Origin: an uncultured Lachnoanaerobaculum sp.
GTDB lineage: Bacteria > Bacillota > Clostridia > Lachnospirales > Lachnospiraceae
Direction of reading: 5' to 3'
Length of the DNA stretch: 20,276 nt
NCBI RefSeq assembly: GCF_938015485.1
Contig: NZ_CALLVU010000038.1
Location: forward strand, 1 to 20,276
Shown here: positions 8,038-15,034 of the stretch, piece after piece
Layout: each line of letters opens with the position of its first letter
Position numbering within the stretch: the first letter of the stretch is position 1
Made by a program: the position numbers and the translations under genes
Notes under the pieces: model-generated
Database searches by the model: none
What the model saw: the letters and a program-made list of their open reading frames with translations, nothing else
What the model was told of the DNA's origin: nothing

Positions 8038-8494
8038 GTCACCAAGATTTTCACTGATGGTAATGTTTACCATACCGTTTTCACTGATTGGTGCATTCGG
8101 TCTGTTATGGGCATTTAATGTACCTATAAGTATGGTATCTATGATAGGATTTCTTATGATGGTAGGTACAGTAGTAAACAACGGTATACTGTATGTAGAT
8201 ACTGTAAATCAATATAAGCCGGAGATGCCGCTTGATACCGCCTTGATAGAGGCGGGGGCTACCAGAATAAGACCTATTTTACTTACTACACTTACTACGG
8301 CAATTTCTATGGTTCCTATGGCACTGGGTTACGGTAATGATATGTTGCAGGGATTGGCACTGGTTAATGTAGGTGGACTTATAGCGTCAACACTGCTCTC
8401 ACTGCTGTTACTTCCTACATTGTATAAGATGATTGACAAGGCGGGAAGAAAAGCAACAGGAGAAAGTTTAACGGAAGGAATGGATATAGATTGA
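7967..8494 (+). pseudogene. RND efflux permease fragment 3 (TM8-TM12)
   Basis: This is the C-terminal piece of the RND permease. Homology starts near GSLANALLTAIFPVFIVMAMQFES, the TM8 segment ending in the family FES motif. It continues through TM9/TM10 (IPFSLIGAFGLLWA, MIGFLMMVGTVVNNGILYVD), TM11 (RIRPILLTTLTTAISMVPMALG) and TM12 (GGLIASTLLSLLLLPTLYKMID). About 55-65 residues are missing between fragment 2 and this point. The open frame extends back to a TTG at 7943, but residues before about 7967 have no RND homology. The stop TGA overlaps the ATG of the first TolC-like gene, the tight coupling expected of an original efflux operon, so this end of the gene is native. Confidence 0.85.
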
Positions 8495-9660
8495 TGAACA
8501 GAAACAAAAAGATAAAGAGAGCGGCGGTACTCGCACTTGCAGGAAGCATAGTTATGAGCATTCCGGCATTTGCAAGAGAACCGAGATTTTCAAGAAGCAA
8601 TGAAGAGTGGGCTACGCTTTCAGACAATAATCTTGAGTACGGCGAGATAGAAGATTTGATAGCCGAGTACAATGCTACAGTGCGTTCAAATGAAGTGGCT
8701 TTAGCAAAGTTTAAAAGAGACTATGGAAGAACAAATACTGAAGTGTCTGATAAGTACAGAGAAAATGCACAGGAAATTTTAAATAATCTTGACGACCCTG
8801 ATCCAAGCGATCCGACATATATAGCAAAGCTCTCAAGCGTGGCGACTGCAAGAGCAACGGCACAAAATCTTTTATCGAGTGCGGATTCCACACTTGAAGA
8901 TGCAAACATTATAAGACTTGGATATGAACAGGCGGAAAAGACCTTGGCACAGACGGCAACTACAAATATGATTTCATATAAATCGGGTCAGGTAGCAATA
9001 GATGTGGCTAAGGGCAATCTTGAACTTGCAAATATTGCATTGAATACGGCAAATGCAAAGTTAAATGCCGGAACAGGTACAAATATAGATGTATTAAACG
9101 CCAAGGAAAAAGTAATAAATGCACAGAATGCTCTTACTAAGGCAATATCCGATAACAATACGGTGCTTAAGAAGCTGCAGGTAATGACAGGATGGAGCTA
9201 TAATGCTACGCCGAACGTAGGCGATATACCGGATCCGGATATGAACAGAGTATTTGATCCGAGTGCGGATTTACAAAAAGCATTGGAAAATAACTATACA
9301 CTGAGAATAAACGAAAAGAAATTGGAAAATGCAAGCGCAGACTCAGATAAGCAAAGTTTGAAGCTGACTATAGAAGATAATAAGAAAAATATAGCAACAG
9401 CTCTTGCAGTGGCGGCACAAAATATAGCATCTGCAAAGGAAAGCTATAACTATGCAAACAGCTTTGCAAATCTTCAAGAGACTAATCTGGTTACAGCAAA
9501 TCAGAGATTTTCACTTGGAATGATAAGTAAGCTTGAACTTGATACACAAAGGGTAACAACGGAGAATGCAAAAAGAGCATTGGAGCAGAGCAGATATGCC
9601 ATAAATCAGGCAATAGCAAACTATGATTGGGCACTAAAAGGACTTGCATCAACATCATAA
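8494..9660 (+). CDS. TolC-family efflux protein, first tandem copy
   Basis: This is an exported coiled-coil protein of the TolC/outer-membrane-factor family, 388 residues. A signal peptide ends at about MSIPAFA. Two TolC-like repeats follow, each with a helical-hairpin turn: KLNAGTGTNIDVLNAKEKVINAQNAL in the first half, and QRFSLGMISKLELDTQ followed by a long Ala/Gln-rich helix in the second. The motif DNNLEYGEIEDLIAEYN at the mature N-terminus recurs in the next gene, so the two are paralogs. I chose ATG 8494, which overlaps the RND stop as TGATG, over the TTG at 8491. In diderms TolC makes the outer-membrane duct. Here no outer-membrane genes are visible and the genome type looks monoderm, so its location, perhaps spanning the wall, is open. 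Confidence 0.85.
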   Translation: MNRNKKIKRAAVLALAGSIVMSIPAFAREPRFSRSNEEWATLSDNNLEYGEIEDLIAEYNATVRSNEVALAKFKRDYGRTNTEVSDKYRENAQEILNNLDDPDPSDPTYIAKLSSVATARATAQNLLSSADSTLEDANIIRLGYEQAEKTLAQTATTNMISYKSGQVAIDVAKGNLELANIALNTANAKLNAGTGTNIDVLNAKEKVINAQNALTKAISDNNTVLKKLQVMTGWSYNATPNVGDIPDPDMNRVFDPSADLQKALENNYTLRINEKKLENASADSDKQSLKLTIEDNKKNIATALAVAAQNIASAKESYNYANSFANLQETNLVTANQRFSLGMISKLELDTQRVTTENAKRALEQSRYAINQAIANYDWALKGLASTS

Positions 9661-9672
9661 GGAGGCTTATAA

Positions 9673-10863
9673 ATGAAAAATAAAATAATAGCTTTGTCTC
9701 TTTGTATGGCACTTGCCACACCTGTAACATCATATGCATACGTGACTTCTCCAAAGAATCCGTCAGATATAGGAAAGACACAGGCACAACTTAACGGATA
9801 CAGTGAAGAAACTTGGAATAAGCTTATGGATAATACTTTGGAGTATGGAGAAATAGAAGATTTGGTAAAAAACTTTAATGTAAACATATCATCAGCTTGG
9901 AGCAAGTTTAATGAAAATGTAGACAGCTTGAGTACGGCACTTGATACACTCAAAGCGGCAAGAAGAGAAATGAGCGGTAATGCGACTGTGGCTATGAACG
10001 ACGGTGATGTTGTAAATACAATGCTATATAAGGCACAGGGCAAGGGCCTCGGTATGAGTATACAGGCAATGAGCATTGCAAAGGATAAACTGTCAAGGCA
10101 GGTGACAAGTACCAACGCACCTATAAGAAATGCTCAGGATCAGGTTGTGGCAGGTGTAAGAGCACTTATGATCGGATATAAAAATATAGAAAATCAGGAA
10201 GAGATACTTGACAGTATGATAAAGATGTATGAAGAAGCTCTAAGAGTCACAAATCAGACAGGAAGTTTGGGATTGTCAACCAATGCGGATATTATAAAGG
10301 CTCAAAGCAACCTGACAAATGCAAGAGCAAATCTTTTGAATCTGAAGGCTAATAAGGATAAGCTTTATCGTACTCTTATAACTATGTGCGGTTGGTCTCC
10401 TGATGCTTTAGTTACCGTTGCGGATATACCTGATGTAAGTGATGACGATATAAATAAGCTAAATCCAAGTGTGGATATAAACACCGCCATCGGAAATAAT
10501 GCAACACTTATAAAGAACAGACATAATACATCTTCAAAGTCAACTTCATTTGTGGAAGCCAAGCTGTATCAGTCAAATCAGGATGAAGATATGTTAAGAG
10601 CAAATATAAATGAACTTTATAATAATATAATAACAGATAAAGGTAATCTTGTAGCGGTAAATGCAGGAGTAGAAGCAGCCAACGCCACCGGAAATGCACT
10701 TGATACACAAAGAAGACTTGGAATGCTCTCAACGGCGCAGTATCTTGGAGGAAAGCTTTCGGTTTTACAAAAGCAAGCGGAACTTAAGAGTGCAAGACTT
10801 CAACTTAAGACAGATTACAATGCATATATGCAGGCACTGTCCGGAAATATTGCTATAGAGTAA
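9673..10863 (+). CDS. TolC-family efflux protein, second tandem copy
   Basis: This 396-residue exported protein is a diverged paralog of the gene before it. The signal peptide ends near TPVTSYA. The mature start carries WNKLMDNTLEYGEIEDLVKNFN, aligning with the same motif in copy one. Two TolC-like halves show the turn motifs TGSLGLSTNADIIKAQSNL and RRLGMLSTAQYLGGKLSVLQ, followed by long helices. A strong AGGAGG ribosome binding site lies 12 bases or fewer after the first copy's stop, so the pair is one transcript. TolC is a homotrimer in known systems; two copies could form hetero-oligomers or serve separate pumps, which is inference. It is the last gene of the efflux operon. Both TolC copies are intact while the RND gene is broken. 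Confidence 0.85.
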   Translation: MKNKIIALSLCMALATPVTSYAYVTSPKNPSDIGKTQAQLNGYSEETWNKLMDNTLEYGEIEDLVKNFNVNISSAWSKFNENVDSLSTALDTLKAARREMSGNATVAMNDGDVVNTMLYKAQGKGLGMSIQAMSIAKDKLSRQVTSTNAPIRNAQDQVVAGVRALMIGYKNIENQEEILDSMIKMYEEALRVTNQTGSLGLSTNADIIKAQSNLTNARANLLNLKANKDKLYRTLITMCGWSPDALVTVADIPDVSDDDINKLNPSVDINTAIGNNATLIKNRHNTSSKSTSFVEAKLYQSNQDEDMLRANINELYNNIITDKGNLVAVNAGVEAANATGNALDTQRRLGMLSTAQYLGGKLSVLQKQAELKSARLQLKTDYNAYMQALSGNIAIE

Positions 10864-10909
10864 TATTTAAAGTGTATCAAAAACATAATAAATATTAAGA
10901 TAAAATAAA

Positions 10910-10937
10910 TTGTAAAATTATTTGTATTTGCTATAAT
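10910..10937 (+). promoter_or_regulatory. Sigma-A-type extended -10 promoter for the 11-mer-repeat gene
   Basis: A perfect TATAAT (10932-10937) is preceded by TGC, giving the extended -10 form TGnTATAAT, with TTGTAA (10910-10915, four of six consensus bases) 16 bases upstream. It lies about 70 bases before the start codon at 11006, in an AT-rich 142-base gap, and fits independent transcription of that gene. Confidence 0.65.
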
Positions 10938-11005
10938 TGACTAAATCAGATTTGATTGTGGTTAACAGTTCAATGACAGATTATATATATTGAGGAGGTA
11001 TTAAA

Positions 11006-11524
11006 ATGGGATTTTTTGATCAATTAGGTGATGTTGCAAAGAATATCGGTAAGTCTGCAGGTGATTTTGCAAAGCAGGTAGGTGATAAGACAAATGATGC
11101 TTTGGAAATCAGCAAGCTTAATACAAAGATTTCAGCTGAGAATGCGGAGATTGAGAAAGAAAAGAAGAAATTAAGCGATGCACTTTATGAGAGATTTGCA
11201 AAAGGAGAGGAAGTTCCTGACGAAGTTAAGGAATTTTGTGATAATATAAAGTCACATCTGTTAAATATAGACGGATTTAAAGAAGAGATAGAAAAAGTAA
11301 AAGCTGCCGCAGCAGAGAGAGCAACTAATTTGAAAGAAGACATTCATGATAAGGTTGATGACTTAAAGGATGCTGTAAGTGATGTTAAGGACCATGCAGA
11401 GGACTTTGCAGAAGATGTAAAGGACGCAGCCGATAATGTTGTAGATGAAGTAAAAGATCATGTTGAGGACGCAAAGGATGCTGTTCATGATGCTGTAGAT
11501 AATATCAAGGAAGATAACAACTAA
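11006..11524 (+). CDS. Coiled-coil protein with C-terminal LEA-like 11-residue repeats
   Basis: This is a 172-residue, highly charged cytoplasmic protein without signal peptide or membrane helix. The N-terminus MGFFDQLGDVAKNIGKSAG is an amphipathic segment found at the start of small clostridial coiled-coil proteins. Residues 36-108 form a likely coiled coil (KLNTKISAENAEIEKEKKKL). Residues 118-172 are four and a half tandem 11-residue units with consensus D-x-x-x-(D/N)-x-x-x-(D/E)-V-K: DDLKDAVSDVK, DHAEDFAEDVK, DAADNVVDEVK, DHVEDAKDAVH, DAVDNIKED. This periodicity is the hallmark of LEA group 3, apolipoprotein and synuclein-like helices, which fold on membranes or under drying. A desiccation, stress or membrane-surface role is inference. 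It has its own promoter, a GAGGAGG ribosome binding site and a terminator. Confidence 0.8.
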   Translation: MGFFDQLGDVAKNIGKSAGDFAKQVGDKTNDALEISKLNTKISAENAEIEKEKKKLSDALYERFAKGEEVPDEVKEFCDNIKSHLLNIDGFKEEIEKVKAAAAERATNLKEDIHDKVDDLKDAVSDVKDHAEDFAEDVKDAADNVVDEVKDHVEDAKDAVHDAVDNIKEDNN

Positions 11525-11557
11525 AATATTGATATTTTTATGAAAATTCTTTAAAAT

Positions 11558-11593
11558 AAAAGGAGTAAAGCTGAAGAGGTTTTGCTCCTTTTT
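11558..11593 (+). terminator. Rho-independent terminator after the 11-mer-repeat gene
   Basis: A 12-bp stem pairs 11558-11569 (AAAAGGAGTAAA) with 11581-11592, with one T-G pair and an 11-base loop. The right arm ends in a run of five T. It lies 34 bases after the stop codon and closes this single-gene unit. Confidence 0.85.
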
Positions 11594-11596
11594 GGC

Positions 11597-11619
11597 ATAA
11601 GATATAATGAGTATCTTAT
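11597..11619. promoter_or_regulatory. 8-bp inverted repeat, candidate operator upstream of the NitT-type ABC genes
   Basis: ATAAGATA (11597-11604) and TATCTTAT (11612-11619) form a perfect inverted repeat with a 7-base spacer, about 60-80 bases before the binding-protein gene. It overlaps the -35 side of a possible promoter whose -10 is TATAAT at 11630-11635. The repeat's size and spacing suit a dimeric repressor, but a small hairpin is equally possible. Confidence 0.35.
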
Positions 11620-11635
11620 TGAGAAACTTTATAAT
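11607..11635 (+). promoter_or_regulatory. Possible promoter for the NitT-type ABC operon
   Basis: TATAAT at 11630-11635 has only a weak -35 candidate (ATGAGT, 11607-11612, sharing TGA) 17 bases upstream. A second TATAAT at 11603-11608 has no usable -35. Position, just after a terminator and 45-75 bases before the gene, makes a promoter here likely even though the exact boxes are uncertain. Confidence 0.4.
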
Positions 11636-11679
11636 TAAGAGGATTTATTTGCTCGGAATAAATATTTTGGAGGTTTTTT

Positions 11680-12723
11680 GTGAAAAAAAGATTATTAGCG
11701 ATAATGGCATGTGCCGTATTGGCACTTTCAGCTTGTGGAAAAGCAAATGTAAAAGAAAGCAGCAGTGCAAGTGAAAGTAGCAGCGATCAGACAACGGTAG
11801 CTCGAAGTTCTGAAAACGAGGAGAGCCTCGGTACTATAAAACTTGGAGGACTTAAGGGACCTACAAGTATGGGAATGGTCAAGCTCTTAGACGATGCGAA
11901 GAAAGGCAGCCTTTCATACAGCGTATCCTTTGATATGGAAGATGCACCTGACGTTATGGCGCCTAAGCTTTTAAACGGTGAGGTGGACATTGCCGCATTA
12001 CCTGTAAATATGGGTTCGGTACTCTTCAATAAGTCTGACGGTAAGGTGGTAATGCTTAATGCAAGTACACTCGGTATACTCTATATCCTTGAAAAGGGCG
12101 ATCAGAATATAAAGAGTATAGAGGATCTTAAGGGTAAAACAATAACGGCACATGGACAGGGTGCAACACCGGAGTATTCACTCAGCTATATACTGTCTGC
12201 ACACGGTATGGATATAAATAAGGACGTAACTATGGATTGGAAATCATCGGCAGACGAGGTATTGGCGGCAGTTGAAAATACGGACAATGCCGTAGTGATG
12301 CTTCCACAGCCTTTTGTTACGGTAGCACAGACAAAGATGCCGGAGCTTAAGATGGTAATAGACCTTACAAAGGAGTGGGATGCTATAGGAACAGGCGGCA
12401 AGCTTATAACATCGGGAATATTTGTAAGAAGCGACTTCTTGGAGTCAAACAAGGAACTTGTAGACGAATTTTTATCAAACTACACAGACTCCGTGAAATG
12501 GATCAATGAGAATGTGGGGGATGCATCCAAGCTTGTAGAAGAAAACGGTATTATCAAAGCACCTGTTGCAGCCAAGGCAATACCTTACTGTAACTTGGTT
12601 TCCATCACAGGTGATGAGATGAAAAAGAATGCCGAAGAATATTTAAAGACACTCTTTGATGCGGATCCTAAGTCTGTAGGCGGCGCATTGCCGGGAGAAG
12701 AGTTCTACTATACCGGAAAATAA
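11680..12723 (+). CDS. ABC transporter substrate-binding lipoprotein, NitT/TauT (NMT1) type
   Basis: This is the receptor of a small-molecule importer, 347 residues, starting at GTG with GGAGG at 11669-11673. Its lipoprotein signal ends LSAC, with Cys19 the lipidated residue, followed by a Ser/Glu-rich linker to about residue 48. The binding domain begins with LGTIKLGGLKGPTSMGMVKLL and shows typical NitT/TauT/ThiY features: GEVDIAALPVN (the second lobe entry), IEDLKGKTITAHGQGATPEY and AVENTDNAVVMLPQPFVTVA. Proteins of this class take up nitrate, sulfonates, thiamine precursors, riboflavin or similar. Nothing here settles the ligand. Permease and ATPase genes follow in the usual order, the permease ATG one base past this stop. 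Confidence 0.88.
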   Translation: MKKRLLAIMACAVLALSACGKANVKESSSASESSSDQTTVARSSENEESLGTIKLGGLKGPTSMGMVKLLDDAKKGSLSYSVSFDMEDAPDVMAPKLLNGEVDIAALPVNMGSVLFNKSDGKVVMLNASTLGILYILEKGDQNIKSIEDLKGKTITAHGQGATPEYSLSYILSAHGMDINKDVTMDWKSSADEVLAAVENTDNAVVMLPQPFVTVAQTKMPELKMVIDLTKEWDAIGTGGKLITSGIFVRSDFLESNKELVDEFLSNYTDSVKWINENVGDASKLVEENGIIKAPVAAKAIPYCNLVSITGDEMKKNAEEYLKTLFDADPKSVGGALPGEEFYYTGK

Positions 12724-12724
12724 T

Positions 12725-13477
12725 ATGAATAAAAGTAAGTTACACAAGATTACAGCAGTGCTTTTTGCACTGCTGTTTTGGCAAATAGCGGCAATGATTC
12801 TTGACAGGTCATTTTTACTGTCCTCACCTATAGAGGTATTAAAGTCACTGTTTGAACTTGGACTTAGCAGTGTTTTTTGGACGGGGATGTGGAAAAGTGT
12901 ATGCAAAATACTTTTAGGATTTTTATCAGGTGCCGGAGTGGGAATATTTCTTGCAGGGCTGTCATACAGATTTAAGTTATTTGAAATATATATTTCTCCT
13001 TATATTATGGTGATTCGCTCCATACCTGTGGCGTCATTTGTAATAATCATACTTATATGGCTTGGAGGCGGGGGGCTCTCCTTATTTGTATGCTTTTTTA
13101 TGGTGATGCCTATATTTTATGCCAATACATTGGAAGGGCTGAAGTCTGTGGATGTGAAGATGCTTCAGATGGCGAAGATATTTGAGATGAGTAATAATGC
13201 CAAACTTATATATATTTATCTGCCTGCACTTGAATCGTTTCTTTTGTCGGCAAGTGTGGCATCCATAGGTATTGCTTTCAAGTCAGGTATTGCTGCGGAA
13301 GTAATAGGCAGACCCAAAGATACTCTCGGGTTCTTCCTGTTTGATGCGAAGATGTATTTGGATACTTCAAAGGTATTTGCGATAACGCTGACAGTCATCA
13401 TATGCAGTGCGATATTTGAAAGACTGGCAGTACTGATAATAAAGAGATTTTTCTGTATGCTAAAGAGGATTTATTGA
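12725..13477 (+). CDS. ABC transporter permease, NitT/TauT (SsuC-like) type
   Basis: This 250-residue membrane subunit belongs to the BPD_transp_1 family. It has about six hydrophobic helices, the first at residues 9-27 (ITAVLFALLFWQIAAMIL). The cytoplasmic EAA loop, which contacts the ATPase, is visible as EGLKSVDVKMLQMAKIFEMS with the following KLIYIYLPAL. A conserved SGIAAEVIG segment follows, as in SsuC and ThiX-like permeases. It starts immediately after the binding-protein gene, with only a weak ribosome binding site (GGAAAA), so it probably relies on translational coupling. Its stop overlaps the ATPase start (TGATG). Confidence 0.88.
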   Translation: MNKSKLHKITAVLFALLFWQIAAMILDRSFLLSSPIEVLKSLFELGLSSVFWTGMWKSVCKILLGFLSGAGVGIFLAGLSYRFKLFEIYISPYIMVIRSIPVASFVIIILIWLGGGGLSLFVCFFMVMPIFYANTLEGLKSVDVKMLQMAKIFEMSNNAKLIYIYLPALESFLLSASVASIGIAFKSGIAAEVIGRPKDTLGFFLFDAKMYLDTSKVFAITLTVIICSAIFERLAVLIIKRFFCMLKRIY

Positions 13478-14022
13478 TGAGACTGAAAAATATATGTAAG
13501 AACTTTGGGGATGTGGAGGTTTTAAAGGACTTTAATCTAAGTGTGGGTGAAGGTGAGCATATCGCCATTATGGGAAAGTCGGGGAAGGGAAAGACCACTG
13601 TTTTGAATATTATAATGGGATTTGAACTTCCGGACAGCGGTGAGATACACCTTCCGAATGAGATGTCTACAGTTTTTCAGGAGAACAGACTTTGTGAAGA
13701 CTTTTGCGCAATCTCAAATGTATGCTTATTGAAAAATAATAAAAGTCTTGCAAAAGAAATCTTGGGTAAGCTTGGAATTGACAGCATACAAAAGATAAAT
13801 ACAATGAGCGGTGGTCAAAAAAGGAGAGTGGCACTGGCAAGATGCCTTGCAAAAAGCTCCGGGCTTTATATATTTGATGAGGCTCTAAAGGGACTGGATG
13901 AAAAGACAAAAGCTGTGGCTATGACTGTTATAAAAGAGTATACTGATGGAAAAAGTGCAATCTTTGTTACACATGATGTAAATGAAGCAAAAGATTTTGC
14001 AGACAGAATAGTGGAGATTTAA
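13477..14022 (+). CDS. ABC transporter ATP-binding protein, NitT/TauT type (short)
   Basis: This is the ATPase of the importer. At 181 residues it is clearly shorter than the 230-260 usual for SsuB/TauB proteins, yet every catalytic motif is present: Walker A GKSGKGKTT (33-41), Q-loop Gln68, signature MSGGQKRR (110-117), Walker B LYIFDEA with Glu135, D-loop GLD, and switch His166 in VTHD. What is missing is a stretch between Walker A and the signature and the usual C-terminal tail. The frame is intact and the end falls cleanly at ADRIVEI, so this looks like a compact family member and not a fragment. ATG 13477 (overlapping the permease stop, AGAGG at 13464-13468) is preferred over TTG 13474. 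Confidence 0.87.
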   Translation: MRLKNICKNFGDVEVLKDFNLSVGEGEHIAIMGKSGKGKTTVLNIIMGFELPDSGEIHLPNEMSTVFQENRLCEDFCAISNVCLLKNNKSLAKEILGKLGIDSIQKINTMSGGQKRRVALARCLAKSSGLYIFDEALKGLDEKTKAVAMTVIKEYTDGKSAIFVTHDVNEAKDFADRIVEI

Positions 14023-14028
14023 GTAGAT

Positions 14029-15030
14029 ATGAAAATAAAGTTGGAAAAGTTATCGGAGCTGCATATAGAAGGTATAACTCTTTTTGAGGTCTCGTATAAG
14101 TATGCACCGATATATGCAAAGAATTATTTTGCAAGGTCGAAGGATGAATTTGTTATTTACTGTATTGACAGTGAGAAAAATAAGGGGATTTTGTGGTTAA
14201 AGAATAATGAATATAAGTTTATTCCCATAAATACTGAGGATAGAAGTGCCAATCTCCTGCTTAATACGGATGACGGCATAGTTTTAATTACTAAAAAAGC
14301 AGCATGGAAAATGGAAGCGGACGGCGAAGTATTTACTCCCATAAATATAGAAAACCCTTGTATGGCTGAAAATATAACGGAGATTTCAACTTTGGGAGAG
14401 GAAGGTAAATATCCTGTTATTTGTCGTGTAAGTGTGGAGGCTATGGCTGCCAACAGCTTTACATTTTTTAAATATAATAAAGATGAAAATACTATAAAAT
14501 TTGAAGATATATTACAGCCGATATTTACAACGGAAAATACAATGAAAAGATTTTTCGAATCATTGTCTGAGGCGGACGGGCTTTATCACAAGATGGATTT
14601 TAAATATAACTATCCACAAATCGGAAGTATGATGATAAAGGATGATGCTATATATGCGTTTTTAGAAGCTGATATTGTAAACCCGGCAGGGCTTAGTGCT
14701 TATAAGTATTATTGGTATGTGGAAATAACTAAAGATGGAGTTTATAAAAAGAAAATATGGGGAGCGGAAAGATTGGATAAACTGCAAGGGAAGCGCGGAG
14801 TGAGAGGAAAATTCAGTGCAAATAAAAAATACCTGATTTTATCCCCTATTTTTAAAACAGATGAATGGAAGGGCAAACAAAAATTATTAAGGCTCTCAGA
14901 TTTGGAACTTTTGGATATCACATTGCCAAGAGGATACTCCAAATTCAGAGTACTGGATATTTTTGATGAGAATGCATTTATCAGCGATGAGGTAGATAAG
15001 ATAGCACTTTGTAAAATGACGGAAGGGTAA
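14029..15030 (+). CDS. Protein of unknown function linked to the ABC transporter
   Basis: I do not recognise this 333-residue protein. It has no signal peptide and no membrane helix, so it should be cytoplasmic. The composition is rich in Tyr, Phe, Lys and Asp, with alternating short strands (ELHIEGITLFEVSYKYAPIY, DEFVIYCIDSEKNKGILWL, DDAIYAFLEADIV, KYYWYVEITKDGVYKK, KYLILSPIF). Such a pattern suggests a mostly beta fold, possibly propeller-like, but no clear repeat could be aligned by eye. It begins 6 bases after the ATPase stop and ends 4 bases before the AI-2E-family gene, so it is very probably in the same transcript. Whether it serves the transporter or only shares the message is unknown. 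Confidence 0.75.
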   Translation: MKIKLEKLSELHIEGITLFEVSYKYAPIYAKNYFARSKDEFVIYCIDSEKNKGILWLKNNEYKFIPINTEDRSANLLLNTDDGIVLITKKAAWKMEADGEVFTPINIENPCMAENITEISTLGEEGKYPVICRVSVEAMAANSFTFFKYNKDENTIKFEDILQPIFTTENTMKRFFESLSEADGLYHKMDFKYNYPQIGSMMIKDDAIYAFLEADIVNPAGLSAYKYYWYVEITKDGVYKKKIWGAERLDKLQGKRGVRGKFSANKKYLILSPIFKTDEWKGKQKLLRLSDLELLDITLPRGYSKFRVLDIFDENAFISDEVDKIALCKMTEG

Positions 15031-15034
15031 TATT

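Noticed and set aside
9621..10115. 164-codon open frame on the minus strand
   Set aside because: It is antisense to the second TolC-like gene, which has a clear signal peptide and ribosome binding site; no family resemblance is seen.
10861..10897. 9-bp inverted repeat TAATATTTA/TAAATATTA after the second TolC-like gene
   Set aside because: It is entirely A/T with a 19-base loop and no T-run, so expected by chance in such AT-rich sequence; not called a terminator.
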